From NCBI RefSeq assembly GCF_017313275.1, contig NZ_JAFLNM010000001.1, forward strand, positions 806,001-870,000: a DNA stretch of 64,000 bases. Direction: 5' to 3'. Source of the DNA: Flagellimonas profundi. GTDB lineage: Bacteria > Bacteroidota > Bacteroidia > Flavobacteriales > Flavobacteriaceae. Below are positions 17,401 through 24,866 of this stretch, one piece after another. The position numbers were made by a program, and so were the translations under genes. Under the pieces are notes generated by a model. It ran no database searches, was not told the DNA's origin, and saw nothing but the letters and a program-made list of their open reading frames with translations. Positions within the stretch are counted from its first letter, which is position 1. Each line of letters opens with the position of its first letter.

Positions 17401-19376
17401 AGTTCAAGAACCTGATGTACACAACAAGGCACCACAGGGTTGCGGGGCTGAATACCAACAAAGGCTCCGAACGCAGTAAAAACCTTTTGGTGGCCATCCG
17501 AACACTGCAGAGGGCAAAGACAAGGGATTTTCAGACCACTTTTCTATCGGGTACGCCCATTTCCAATTCCATTACGGAGGTCTATGTGCTGTTCAAATAT
17601 CTAATCCCGCATAGAATGGAACAGATGAACATTACATCATTCGACCAATGGGCACAGGTCTTCGCCAACAAATCCTATGAATTTGAACCTACCGTCTCGG
17701 GGGATTATAAAGTTCGCGAACGCTTTCGTTCGTTCAAGAAAATGAAACTGTTGTCCTCACTGTACAATGAGATTTCCATAATTGTCAACGGAACCACGCA
17801 CCAAATCGATAGGCCCAAAATGCAGCTCGATGTGCACACGCTAAAACCCACGGCGGCCCAATTGGAATATTTTGAACAGATCAAGGAATTTCTAAGAACG
17901 GGGGACAGCAGCCTATTATATGGGGATAAGGACTATACGGAAGACCAAAAAAGCGCCCTCTCACTGATTGCCTTGCACCACATGAGAAACGCCTCCATAG
18001 ACCCAAGGATGTTGAACCAGAACCTAGAAGATCCGGGCGATGCCAAACTGCAGAAAATAGCCTCCGAGGTATATGACACCTATAGGAAAACGGACGCTTT
18101 TAAAGGTACACAGGCCATTTTTTCGGACCTGGGCGTACCGAAAGACACATTTAATATTTACGATGAACTCAAACGCATTCTGACCGAAGAATTCGATATT
18201 CCCAAAGAAGAAGTGGTATTTATCCATGATTTCAAGACCGACAACAAGCGGCTGGAATGCTTTAAGCAAGTGAACGAAGGCACTTATAGGGTCATCATCG
18301 GTTCTACTGAAAAGTTGGGGACCGGTACCAATATCCAAGAAAGATTGGTACGCATCCATCACGTGGACATTCCCTATCGTCCGACGGACATCGACCAACG
18401 AAACGGTAGGGGAGTCCGTAAAGGCAATATTGGCGCAAAGCAGCATTTTGGGGACAAGGTCGTTGTTTCCTTTTACATTGTCGAAAACTGTACCGATGCC
18501 CTCATGCTCAACAACGTCAACATCAAGAAAAATTTTATCGAGCAATTGACCAATGGCACCATACAGTTCAATCGGCTGGATATGGGCGCGGTAAACGATG
18601 AGGGCACCATAGATTACAAAACGCTCTTGGCGGTCGCAAAGAACGACCCGTTGTATCTGGAAAAAGAGGAATTGGGCAAAGAATTGGACGAACTGGAACT
18701 GGAACGATCCATTTTCAAGAAGAACCGTTTGGAGGCCAAGAACAATATCGCCTTTTATGAAACCGAACTGACAAGAACGACAAAGAATATTGACAAACTT
18801 GAAAAAGACCTGTCCTTGTGGACCACGCTGCAAGAAAAGGACGTTTACTATAGTGCATTGGGAAAGGCACTTGATAGCCCCGATACCATGGATGCCAATA
18901 TGTTGGGCCAAATACTTAATTCGAGGTTACAGGCCAAACGGGAAGAAGTTGGCCAGCATACCATTATGACTATATCCAATGCAAGACTGGTTCTTGACGT
19001 AGAAGACAAATTGCACCACCGCTTATTGGTACTTACCCCGAATGCCTCCTATGGTTATGGTTCCAAGAGAATCGTGGCCAACTGGCAAAGCCTGACCGAC
19101 TATGTTTACAATGCCCTATCCAAAATCCCGAAATCCCTCTTGGCACAAAAGGAACATCTGGCCGAGTACAAAAAATCCATAAAGGCCAACCGGAAAGTAT
19201 TGGAACTTGAATTCGACAAGACCGAAAAACTGGCATTGGTTCAGAAAAGGCTCGTAGAAATCAATACCGACCTTGATGAAAAGTACGATGCCGAACCGGA
19301 GGAAAAAGAAGAGAAATGTAACTCACAAAGTGCACGGTCACAGAATATAAACATGAACCAAGAAATTTCAATGTAA
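14472..19376 (+). CDS. Fused adenine-N6 methylase-like / SNF2-type helicase
   Basis: A 1634-aa protein. Residues 70-260 form an N6-adenine methyltransferase-like domain with motif I EPSAGNG (106-112) and motif IV SNVPFGD (174-180), an NPPF variant with Val for the first Pro. A linker with Ala/Pro-rich segments follows. From about residue 780 comes an SF2/SNF2 ATPase: EVGFGKT (805-811), VDESHKF near 972, LSGTPISNS near 1026 and the helicase motif VI region DQRNGRGVRKGN near 1306. Two coiled coils close the protein (1390-1460 and 1560-1625). Such fusions are common on large plasmids, phages and conjugative elements; they may protect or remodel incoming DNA. The variant motif IV makes methylation uncertain. 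Confidence 0.82.
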   Translation: MKYSKKKYLDYLVRTIEALHSPENQSHFFINNPGFGNIFDILKNDAYRAQLIRILEKYYGEEYTNTIIGSLKKGSLNSFYTPEPIIDAISHYLKTQGSFTPKTILEPSAGNGLFIRELLRRYPSAKFTAFEKEILTVRILEHNFRFRQRVKIFGVPFENLSRTDAAKSYDLVISNVPFGDNKIFDSGLMGHPLQTKISRNIHSYFVYRSLECLKPSGVSILICTKNFMDRTKYVPIREHIIKRNNFMGGVRLPDTTFSKENTAIVTDILVFQNNRRIETSNEQKKINSLFANSSEQTVGKNNVQINDYYTEYTSQIIGTIEEGGLYNNADYTVKSDKGLAHIALEIKALMAGFTVQPKAQKKATIPAIAPKPKETSQAEETAIGISGADDPELKPGNLTIKQQKLYKVEEENGLRLLKVKPREFDRLSKIIALRDTYFKFLRAPEEQIDKVRDELDYQYDAFNFQYGRLHDKANYPFVTLDIQGPLILGLETPKDGNFIKSEVFNKSFRSISKEKPQEPKKVLSLEDAIYYSLNKFNRIKLDSLVSNTGMEQDEIIKKALDLQLLFLDPKEQGWELAPKFLFLSGTIYEKLNAYRKNDFGEYQSYVDKSYIERTVVALEKVKPPMTPYEDLDIKLHEPWFPIEYTQAFIFDTYRSLVHIAYNESTSKYMVKIEKTDYEYIKKFSVRTEHRYYNFKEILEGALNSTIPYVTKGSKQYKRTDKAKMQEIRIKFDLIYKEFTAYILGKPEIKAQLERIFYNTYDAQVHPKYDGDYLHFEGLQYFTPYKSQMDTVAGIIVNQGLLVNKEVGFGKTLDIALTTQKLKELNLSEKTLVIGLRSTVVQLERELLNAFPTMKLLVAHDKVVNGKTKRDTFFKKIKNGRHDVVLMSHDTFKFIPQSPEIIHEIISEELANLERDLSVINENKYDVGKRVLKGLEKRKENLNVTLEQVYYQIKSKQNDAIDFEQMGFEHIMVDESHKFKNLMYTTRHHRVAGLNTNKGSERSKNLLVAIRTLQRAKTRDFQTTFLSGTPISNSITEVYVLFKYLIPHRMEQMNITSFDQWAQVFANKSYEFEPTVSGDYKVRERFRSFKKMKLLSSLYNEISIIVNGTTHQIDRPKMQLDVHTLKPTAAQLEYFEQIKEFLRTGDSSLLYGDKDYTEDQKSALSLIALHHMRNASIDPRMLNQNLEDPGDAKLQKIASEVYDTYRKTDAFKGTQAIFSDLGVPKDTFNIYDELKRILTEEFDIPKEEVVFIHDFKTDNKRLECFKQVNEGTYRVIIGSTEKLGTGTNIQERLVRIHHVDIPYRPTDIDQRNGRGVRKGNIGAKQHFGDKVVVSFYIVENCTDALMLNNVNIKKNFIEQLTNGTIQFNRLDMGAVNDEGTIDYKTLLAVAKNDPLYLEKEELGKELDELELERSIFKKNRLEAKNNIAFYETELTRTTKNIDKLEKDLSLWTTLQEKDVYYSALGKALDSPDTMDANMLGQILNSRLQAKREEVGQHTIMTISNARLVLDVEDKLHHRLLVLTPNASYGYGSKRIVANWQSLTDYVYNALSKIPKSLLAQKEHLAEYKKSIKANRKVLELEFDKTEKLALVQKRLVEINTDLDEKYDAEPEEKEEKCNSQSARSQNINMNQEISM

Positions 19377-19528
19377 GGTTTAGGGCGTTGCCCGGGCTAT
19401 CCGCTATATCGCCCTTGCGGGCCCCAAGGTTTCGTAAGCCCAAAAAGAGCTCCGTTGTCGCTTTCTTGGGCAACGAACCCTAACGGCCCGCCGCGTTCGA
19501 TGCCGCTGCTATCCCTAACGCTTGCTTT
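19377..19528. other. GC-rich non-coding block between methylase-helicase and cargo operon
   Basis: About 150 bp, clearly richer in GC than its surroundings, with short inverted repeats (GGGC-GTT-GCCC at 19383-19393; TTAGGG near 19379 against CCCTAA near 19490) and repeated CCCTAACG words. No gene is visible. It lies at the point where a cargo operon of opposite orientation begins, so it may be an insertion scar or a structured 3' region. Confidence 0.45.
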
Positions 19529-20332
19529 TTACTCCTTGACCATTCTCTCCGTAAAACGCCTTATAGGCGATTGATTTTCATTTCGTTCTAACCAATCATT
19601 AAATAAATTCAGCTCAGAAGCTCCACAGTTAATTACATATTCAACACCCATAATTACAAGAACGAAATAATATATGCCCGGTTCGATGATTAAGAAATCC
19701 AATTCGTGAAGTACTTCGTAGGGTTTAGGATTGAATATAGGGTCTACAAACCGCGCCTCTTCGGAATAAATTCTACGCTGACTATAAATCCATTGTTCTC
19801 CTTTTCCAAACCGGGCATATTCACGTAATGGGTCTAATTCGGACATATCAATAACTTCATTCAGATTTGACTGGTTATGACCTGCTTTTAAAGCAAATAA
19901 CTCCAGAGCGGTCTTTGCAAGAAAACGGGACATTTGGTAGTTTTTGTTTTCAGGCATATCCACCACTTCAAACATTAATTTATTGACCTTCTTGTTGCGT
20001 ATTAAGTTTATTACTTTAGTATCATCGCCTCTAAAACCCAAACTATCCCCATCCATATACATATCAAACCAGCCACCATCTTTATGCGGAAATAGGGTTT
20101 TGTATGGGATGTTACGCTCTTTTTTAGATTTGATATTGTTTCTAAATCTTACATTTTGGAAATACTTCATCTCCAATAATGGTTTCTCAATTTTCACGGC
20201 AAAATATTGGTTACATTCATCACATACCACACCAGGTCGAAGAATCAATTCTTTATTGCCTAACGATTCTGGAATGATATGCTGAATACTTGAAGACCTG
20301 CCGGACGATTTCTTGCAGAAAATACAACGCAT
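19529..20332 (-). CDS. HNH endonuclease family protein
   Basis: A 267-aa protein from ATG 20332. The N-terminus is a zinc-stabilised HNH module: CIFCKK (Cys3, Cys6), then SIQHIIPESLGNKE with the catalytic His, then VVCDECNQYF with the second CxxC and the Asn. This matches HNH_5-like nucleases. The C-terminal 200 residues are specific and unassigned. It is the third gene of a compact minus-strand operon (11 bp after the 273-aa gene), and the grouping with a DUF488 protein suggests a DNA-targeting defence or conflict role, which is inference. Confidence 0.8.
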   Translation of the reverse strand: MRCIFCKKSSGRSSSIQHIIPESLGNKELILRPGVVCDECNQYFAVKIEKPLLEMKYFQNVRFRNNIKSKKERNIPYKTLFPHKDGGWFDMYMDGDSLGFRGDDTKVINLIRNKKVNKLMFEVVDMPENKNYQMSRFLAKTALELFALKAGHNQSNLNEVIDMSELDPLREYARFGKGEQWIYSQRRIYSEEARFVDPIFNPKPYEVLHELDFLIIEPGIYYFVLVIMGVEYVINCGASELNLFNDWLERNENQSPIRRFTERMVKE

Positions 20333-20343
20333 AATTCAAAAAA

Positions 20344-21165
20344 TTAAAATAAGCTAGTTTGTATTTCAATACCCGGTGTGAAAGTTCCAATTATCATAAA
20401 TGGATTTTTAGAACGATAATGAAATGCCTTGGTTGTGCCCAAATACAAATGCAAATCTTTTTTCAAAGCAAAATAGTCGAAGTATTTCTGCCTGACTTTC
20501 TCAACGGCAACCGCTTCATTTCCTTCTGCTGCCGCAAGTGTGTTTCTAAATAGTGCTCCAATTTCCCAATCTTCAATCATCATTGTACTTGACACCCCGT
20601 TTTCATCTTCAATTACATAAGAGAATTTATATGGAAGTTTTGCCACAACCTCGAAGGGTTCTTCTTCCATTTCGAATAAATTCCCTTGTTCTTGTAGCGC
20701 TTTTTGTTCATCTAATTTTTTCTTATCCCATTCGGCCGAAACTTTCTCGACTTTGAAATCGGTTACCTTAGCAGGTTTAAAGACGGCTAGGGATGTGCAG
20801 ATGTCCTTATCGTGTGCTTCGGCTATAAGTGCCTTGATATCCGTATAAACTTTTCCAAGAACAATTTGTTTGCGTTTATACCAATTGCCTTTGGTATCAA
20901 TTGTATTCAGAAGTGTAATCGGTGTGTCAATAGTGGCCGGTCGAAAACTTTCAGGTCTAAAGTCCTTGTCGTTATTTACAATATCTAATTCAATCCATTG
21001 GTATTTTGTATACTTCTCGTCCTTTTTTAGCTTCCTAAATGGTATAGGATATAGTCTTATCCAAGAACCGTCTTCTAGAAAACCTGCCGTACACACAAGT
21101 TCTCCGTATTTCGCCGAAAGGGAAGGGTAGGTTTTTACAGTGATAAGTACTTTTGTAAGCGCCAT
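20344..21165 (-). CDS. Unknown protein paired with DUF488 protein (273 aa)
   Basis: A 273-aa soluble protein. The N-terminal half (MALTKVLITVKTYPSLS, then ELVCTAGFLEDGSWIRLYPI and YQWIELDIVNNDKDFRPES) looks like a beta-barrel-type nucleic-acid-binding fold. The end, YLGTTKAFHYRSKNPFMIIG, also recurs in my recollection of proteins encoded beside DUF488 genes, but I can name no family or activity. It starts 4 bp after the DUF488 stop and precedes the HNH gene, so the three are surely co-expressed. Confidence 0.7.
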   Translation of the reverse strand: MALTKVLITVKTYPSLSAKYGELVCTAGFLEDGSWIRLYPIPFRKLKKDEKYTKYQWIELDIVNNDKDFRPESFRPATIDTPITLLNTIDTKGNWYKRKQIVLGKVYTDIKALIAEAHDKDICTSLAVFKPAKVTDFKVEKVSAEWDKKKLDEQKALQEQGNLFEMEEEPFEVVAKLPYKFSYVIEDENGVSSTMMIEDWEIGALFRNTLAAAEGNEAVAVEKVRQKYFDYFALKKDLHLYLGTTKAFHYRSKNPFMIIGTFTPGIEIQTSLF

Positions 21166-21169
21166 TTTT

Positions 21170-22054
21170 TTAAATATGCTTCAAATCGTATTTAAAATTA
21201 GGAGACTTCTTCAAATTTTCAGCTAGGTGGGTTCTATGGCATTGACAGGTATCGGCCTCAAAACAAGTAAGGGCAATACGCCTGTGTTTTTCCAACAAAC
21301 TGAGTATAAAATTTTGACTTTCAATGGCCTCTTTTAGTACGGTCGCCTTATATTCATCGAAAAGCAAATCATAGTCTTCTTGCGTATTTAATTCTCGCCT
21401 TTTACTAGAATCAATGCCTACATCCGGAATATGGATGTACTCAATTCCCAATCGACTACAAAAACTACTTAAAGACTTTTTGCTAAAACCGTATTTCTGG
21501 CTCAAGGGGTTTCTTCTGACGTCTACAAGAAGATGGACATTGTTTTTTAGTAACCTGTTTAAGTATTCCTCTAGCGAAATACCTTCATACCCAATAGTAA
21601 ATAAAACTGTAGATTCATCATTATGACGTGCAGTTACAACTCTTTCAAAAAACTTTTCTGGAAGAATTCTCTCTGCTATAATGCTATTGGTGGCATAATA
21701 CGGAAAATTGATATATGTATGTTTTGTAATGACATCCGTTTTCATGCTTCCGTAAAGCTCGAAAGTTTCGTTGACAAGTTGCTTATCTACTGGGGTAAGT
21801 TCTTTATAATATTTCTTCTTTACATTAAGACTATAGGTTTTCTCTGATTCAACTAACCAATCATGTTTTACCATAGCCGCCAAATCCGCCTTCAGAGAAT
21901 ACGAATAGCACCCATATCGATAAGGAACGAAATCATAGTTGGGTTCTTTCTGCATTTGGGTCAACAAAAACATAAGTTTTTGAAGACGAGTGCTTTCCAA
22001 TCCATCTTCAAACTTTTCCAGTAAAGCAAAAACCAACTTTCTTCGATAAAACAT
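21170..22054 (-). CDS. DUF488 domain protein with N-terminal helical domain
   Basis: A 294-aa protein from ATG 22054. Residues 1-120 are helical (KLVFALLEKFEDGLESTRL, LQKLMFLLTQ, VPYRYGCYSYSLKADLAAM) and resemble YwgA/Panacea-like antitoxin-type domains. Residues 145-290 are DUF488: FTIGYEGISLEEYL, LLVDVRRNPLSQKYGFSKK and the cysteine-rich ALTCFEADTCQCHR near the end, which is the family signature. The biochemical role of DUF488 is not established; it recurs in predicted nucleic-acid conflict loci. First gene of the three-gene cargo operon. Confidence 0.82.
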   Translation of the reverse strand: MFYRRKLVFALLEKFEDGLESTRLQKLMFLLTQMQKEPNYDFVPYRYGCYSYSLKADLAAMVKHDWLVESEKTYSLNVKKKYYKELTPVDKQLVNETFELYGSMKTDVITKHTYINFPYYATNSIIAERILPEKFFERVVTARHNDESTVLFTIGYEGISLEEYLNRLLKNNVHLLVDVRRNPLSQKYGFSKKSLSSFCSRLGIEYIHIPDVGIDSSKRRELNTQEDYDLLFDEYKATVLKEAIESQNFILSLLEKHRRIALTCFEADTCQCHRTHLAENLKKSPNFKYDLKHI

Positions 22055-22174
22055 GATGTAAAATTACTTATTAATAAACAAACAGAAATATCAAGGTAAT
22101 TCCTTAATGAAAAAGAACTACATGAATGCAAACGTAGAATAAGCGTTTTGATTGTTATTTCGGATGTAGAATCC

Positions 22175-22197
22175 AGCGCCCTATCGGGCGCTTTTTT
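22175..22197 (+). terminator. Intrinsic terminator with no adjacent plus-strand gene
   Basis: AGCGCCC (22175-22181), loop TATC, GGGCGCT (22186-22192) and a T6 run to 22197. It points rightward, yet the nearest plus-strand gene upstream is the methylase-helicase ending at 19376. It may be that gene's original terminator separated from it by the cargo operon, or it may end an unannotated small RNA starting after 22055. Confidence 0.75.
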
Positions 22198-22369
22198 GTG
22201 GACAGGGAGAAGGAAGAAAAGGGTGGATTTTAGCCTGTTTTTACGAGGATTCCCACGGGTATGGGCGTATCTTGAAAGAGAGTTAAGGAAGGAGCGGGGC
22301 AAATTAATACGGTGCAAACCAAGCCCCGCTTTTAACTAAATTTTTTTAAGAACTATAAATACCGTTACT
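22198..22369 (+). promoter_or_regulatory. Leader of PRTRC cassette with GC-rich hairpin
   Basis: A gene-free leader upstream of PRTRC E. AGCGGGGC (22293-22300) and GCCCCGCT (22323-22330) form an 8-bp stem with a 22-nt loop followed by TTT, 40 bp before the ATG. It could be an attenuator or a translation-controlling hairpin. A weak open frame across this stretch (22148-22339) runs through the terminator at 22175 and is not considered coding. Confidence 0.45.
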
Positions 22370-22858
22370 ATGACAGACTTCTTTTCAACATTACGGCAAA
22401 CGGGTATAGAACAATATGGCATAAGTGTCTCTTTTGATGGGGATTCGGTCAGCGTGTCCGTTTTGCCCAAATCGAGTGCCAAGGACAAGGCCCTCCAATC
22501 CATAAAACCGCTTACCCTACGGGGAAACGTAACGGAAGTGGACGAGAAATTCTTTCAAGTTCTTCAAAAACCATTGGAGCAGACCAAGGCACTTTTCAGA
22601 AACACCGTTGCTTTTGAAAAAGCCTTGGCGGAAACCGAACAAAAGACCCAACAGGCCAAGAAGAAAAAAGAATCGACTACCAAAAAGGTCACCGAGTTAA
22701 AGCAACTTCTAAAAGAGAAGGACTTTAACCCCATGAGCGACCATAAGAAGGCAACGGACATTGCCAACGAAATCTTGAAGATAGACCCGAACCACAAGGA
22801 AGCGCAAAAGGTCATCAAGGATATGAAAGCATACGAATCCCCAAAACTTTTTCAATGA
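22370..22858 (+). CDS. PRTRC system protein E
   Basis: A 162-aa protein. The N-terminal 85 residues are a small domain (FFSTLRQTGIEQYGISVSF, then a strand SVSVSVLPKS); residues 85-125 are a Lys/Gln/Glu-rich coiled coil, and the tail carries a TPR-like helix pair (NEILKIDPNHKEAQKVIKDM). Length, composition and position at the head of the cassette fit PRTRC protein E. PRTRC stands for ParB-related, ThiF-related cassette, a conserved plasmid/element module of unknown function. Its stop overlaps the start of gene C. Confidence 0.75.
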   Translation: MTDFFSTLRQTGIEQYGISVSFDGDSVSVSVLPKSSAKDKALQSIKPLTLRGNVTEVDEKFFQVLQKPLEQTKALFRNTVAFEKALAETEQKTQQAKKKKESTTKKVTELKQLLKEKDFNPMSDHKKATDIANEILKIDPNHKEAQKVIKDMKAYESPKLFQ

Positions 22859-23076
22859 TGGAAATCGCAACGATAGAACGCAAGTACATCTACCAAGACG
22901 GCAACAACAATGCCATTGAGTTGGATGATTTGGATAGCCAATTGACCCATCAGCAAGTGATGGAACACTATTCGCAGATCTATGCCGAACTGACCAACGC
23001 CAATATCATGGACAAGGGCATAGTCAATGGCCATCATGAAATCCATTTCAAGACCTTGGCAGGAACAAAGGGATAG
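22855..23076 (+). CDS. PRTRC system protein C
   Basis: A 73-aa protein (ATG 22855, with an alternative ATG at 22858) overlapping the stop of gene E by 4 nt. It has the features of PRTRC C: an N-terminal strand (ERKYIYQDGNNNAIELDD), the segment LTHQQVMEHYSQIYAELTNA, and the closing strand HEIHFKTLAGTKG, which resembles a ubiquitin-like beta-grasp ending in Gly. Together with the ThiF-like E1 protein downstream, this has suggested a ubiquitin-like conjugation chemistry, which is unproven. Confidence 0.8.
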   Translation: MMEIATIERKYIYQDGNNNAIELDDLDSQLTHQQVMEHYSQIYAELTNANIMDKGIVNGHHEIHFKTLAGTKG

Positions 23077-23080
23077 ACCG

Positions 23081-23260
23081 ATGAACGTAGACGAATTTCT
23101 AAATCACGAAAGATGCACCCACAAACCGACACCCCTTTTATCGAAAGAACTCAAAGAGTTCCACGCCCGATTGTTCAAGGCGGTTCAACAATCCCATTAC
23201 AGGTACGGAACGCAAAGACCGAAAGTCTTGCAACCAAAGGTTTTTCCCTTTCTGACCTGA
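23081..23260 (+). CDS. Possible 59-aa protein overlapping PRTRC F start, or N-terminus of F in another frame
   Basis: ATG 23081 opens a 59-codon frame 4 bp after gene C. Its product (MNVDEFLNHERCTHKPTP, then LLSKELKEFHARLFKAVQQS) has normal protein composition with amphipathic helices. It overlaps the first 148 nt of the F frame, whose own N-terminus there (MHPQTDTPFIERTQRVPRP) looks less protein-like. Either a small separate gene, or the true start of protein F joined by a frameshift near 23220-23260. Confidence 0.45.
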   Translation: MNVDEFLNHERCTHKPTPLLSKELKEFHARLFKAVQQSHYRYGTQRPKVLQPKVFPFLT

Positions 23261-24156
23261 GCGTTCTGCCTATTCTTTCCAAGCCGATAATCGAGGACGG
23301 ATCATCGGTTGATATAAAGGCACTTGCCAGTTTAATGGTGGATGCCACCCGTAACTTTTCGGGAAATATTGACGACTGGCGGTTTTCGGCATCCGATAGC
23401 TTGGATGATTTGATATTGCGATGTGCCAATCGGCTGAAAGAAAGGGCAAGAATTGACCATATCGAAGTTTTACGGGAAGATGCCGACCTGCGCTTGGTCT
23501 TGAAACGCCATATCGGGAATCGTAGCACGGTCTATTGCATTCCGTTGCGACCCGTTATGCCCCTTCGATGGAAAAACCCTATGCTTTTTGATATACTAAT
23601 GTCCTTTATCAAAAGCCTACCCTATATCAATCTTTTCCATACGGGAGAGGATAGGGTGGACTGGCTTTGGGAATATCTATTTGAGGAAGAAGCCTACCAT
23701 AGGAAAAACGGGAGTGTTTTTGGTAATTGTAACTCGGTCAGGTTCTTTGGTCGCTACCAAAAGCTGTTCGACGAATACGAACCACAGGATTGGAAATTCC
23801 TTTTACTAAAATACCGTCCTCGAAAACCCCTGCACAAGGGAATCAAGGAACTGTTATCAAAAGCCGATACCATTGATTTTCGGGTGCCGTTCCGTATCGG
23901 AACAAGGGATGCCTATGAAAGTATGTTCGAGCATTGGGAATCTTTCCTGATAGTTGACGATGCGGACAGTGAATTTACCCGTTCCTATATCGAAATGCTC
24001 AACGAATGTTCCAACGAATATGACATTATTTCTGCCTATGAACTAACTACGGTCGAAAAAGGTAACCTACAGCCCTTTGAGGAAGGGTCGACCTACAAAC
24101 TTAATCGATTGGAAGAATTTCTTACCGATCTCAACGAACTTTTAAGACTGCTTTGA
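23113..24156 (+). CDS. PRTRC system protein F (probable)
   Basis: A 347-aa protein located between C and B, the usual place and size for PRTRC F. It shows regular alpha/beta composition from about residue 45 (SLSDLSVLPILSKPI) onwards, including DHIEVLREDADLRLVLK and YINLFHTGEDRVDWLW, with no known catalytic motif. The first 45 residues are doubtful because another frame over the same DNA looks more coding. Its stop overlaps the start region of gene B. Assignment rests on order and length more than on motifs. Confidence 0.6.
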   Translation: MHPQTDTPFIERTQRVPRPIVQGGSTIPLQVRNAKTESLATKGFSLSDLSVLPILSKPIIEDGSSVDIKALASLMVDATRNFSGNIDDWRFSASDSLDDLILRCANRLKERARIDHIEVLREDADLRLVLKRHIGNRSTVYCIPLRPVMPLRWKNPMLFDILMSFIKSLPYINLFHTGEDRVDWLWEYLFEEEAYHRKNGSVFGNCNSVRFFGRYQKLFDEYEPQDWKFLLLKYRPRKPLHKGIKELLSKADTIDFRVPFRIGTRDAYESMFEHWESFLIVDDADSEFTRSYIEMLNECSNEYDIISAYELTTVEKGNLQPFEEGSTYKLNRLEEFLTDLNELLRLL

Positions 24157-24158
24157 AC

Positions 24159-24866
24159 ATGGAACAGATTGCCAATTTACGGCCCGATGAACACTTTCTT
24201 CCAAAATTTGCCATTATCGGTTATTCCCAAGAAGAAGATTATTACAACAGGGGGCACTACTTTTCATATCACAACATCGTAGGGGCAAAGCTTACGGCAG
24301 GGATGCCGCTGACCAAGGATACCGCCCGAAACCTCTTTAGGTGTTTGGAAGGGGATTTGATAAAGTTCAGGTTTAAGGGAATGTTGCCCAAGAACCTTAT
24401 TCATTTTGATTTCAAAGGAAATCTCCAACTGGTATGGTACGTCCATCCAAAACAGCACACCCTGTATTTCGATACACGAACGGGTATCGCTTCGGGAAAT
24501 TATCCCTTGCCAAAACTGATCTTCAAGCTTGAAGGGAACACCCTTAAAGTCTTTGCCCTCCATCGAAAGGATACATTGACCGACACCGTTTCATTGTACC
24601 ACGCACCGTTATTGAACGTAGGGAGGCAAGGAAATGTATGTATGGGCAATGCCTCGATGGATTATGACGGCTTTGACTATTACGAGGACATCATGGGGTT
24701 TGTCGAGCAGCAATTCTTTCGTTCCGTTTTTACGGCTACCCATCACAACAACATTGCGAAAGGGAACATTGTGGATGTAATGAAACGGAATTTCAGGAAA
24801 ACATTCTTTGATGACGCTCTACTGAAAAAAAACAAATTGACCTTAAAGGATTTATATGAAAACTAG
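24159..24866 (+). CDS. PRTRC system protein B
   Basis: A 235-aa protein from ATG 24159 (an upstream TTG at 24153 overlaps the F stop and is less likely). Recognisable by the mid-domain HFDFKGNLQLVWYVHPKQ and the signature LYHAPLLNVGRQGNVCMGNA near residues 148-167, where cassette B proteins have a conserved Pro/Asn-Val and CxGN. Function unknown. Its last codons overlap the ThiF gene start by 11 nt. Confidence 0.78.
   Translation: MEQIANLRPDEHFLPKFAIIGYSQEEDYYNRGHYFSYHNIVGAKLTAGMPLTKDTARNLFRCLEGDLIKFRFKGMLPKNLIHFDFKGNLQLVWYVHPKQHTLYFDTRTGIASGNYPLPKLIFKLEGNTLKVFALHRKDTLTDTVSLYHAPLLNVGRQGNVCMGNASMDYDGFDYYEDIMGFVEQQFFRSVFTATHHNNIAKGNIVDVMKRNFRKTFFDDALLKKNKLTLKDLYEN

Noticed and set aside
19377..19500. 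Integron attC-like site in the GC-rich block
   Set aside because: The terminal words are GTT...AAC in the wrong orientation relative to attC core sites, and no integron integrase or cassette array is present.
22148..22339. 63-codon frame between the cargo operon and PRTRC E
   Set aside because: It crosses the 22175-22197 terminator and includes the leader hairpin; basic, low-complexity product with no start context.
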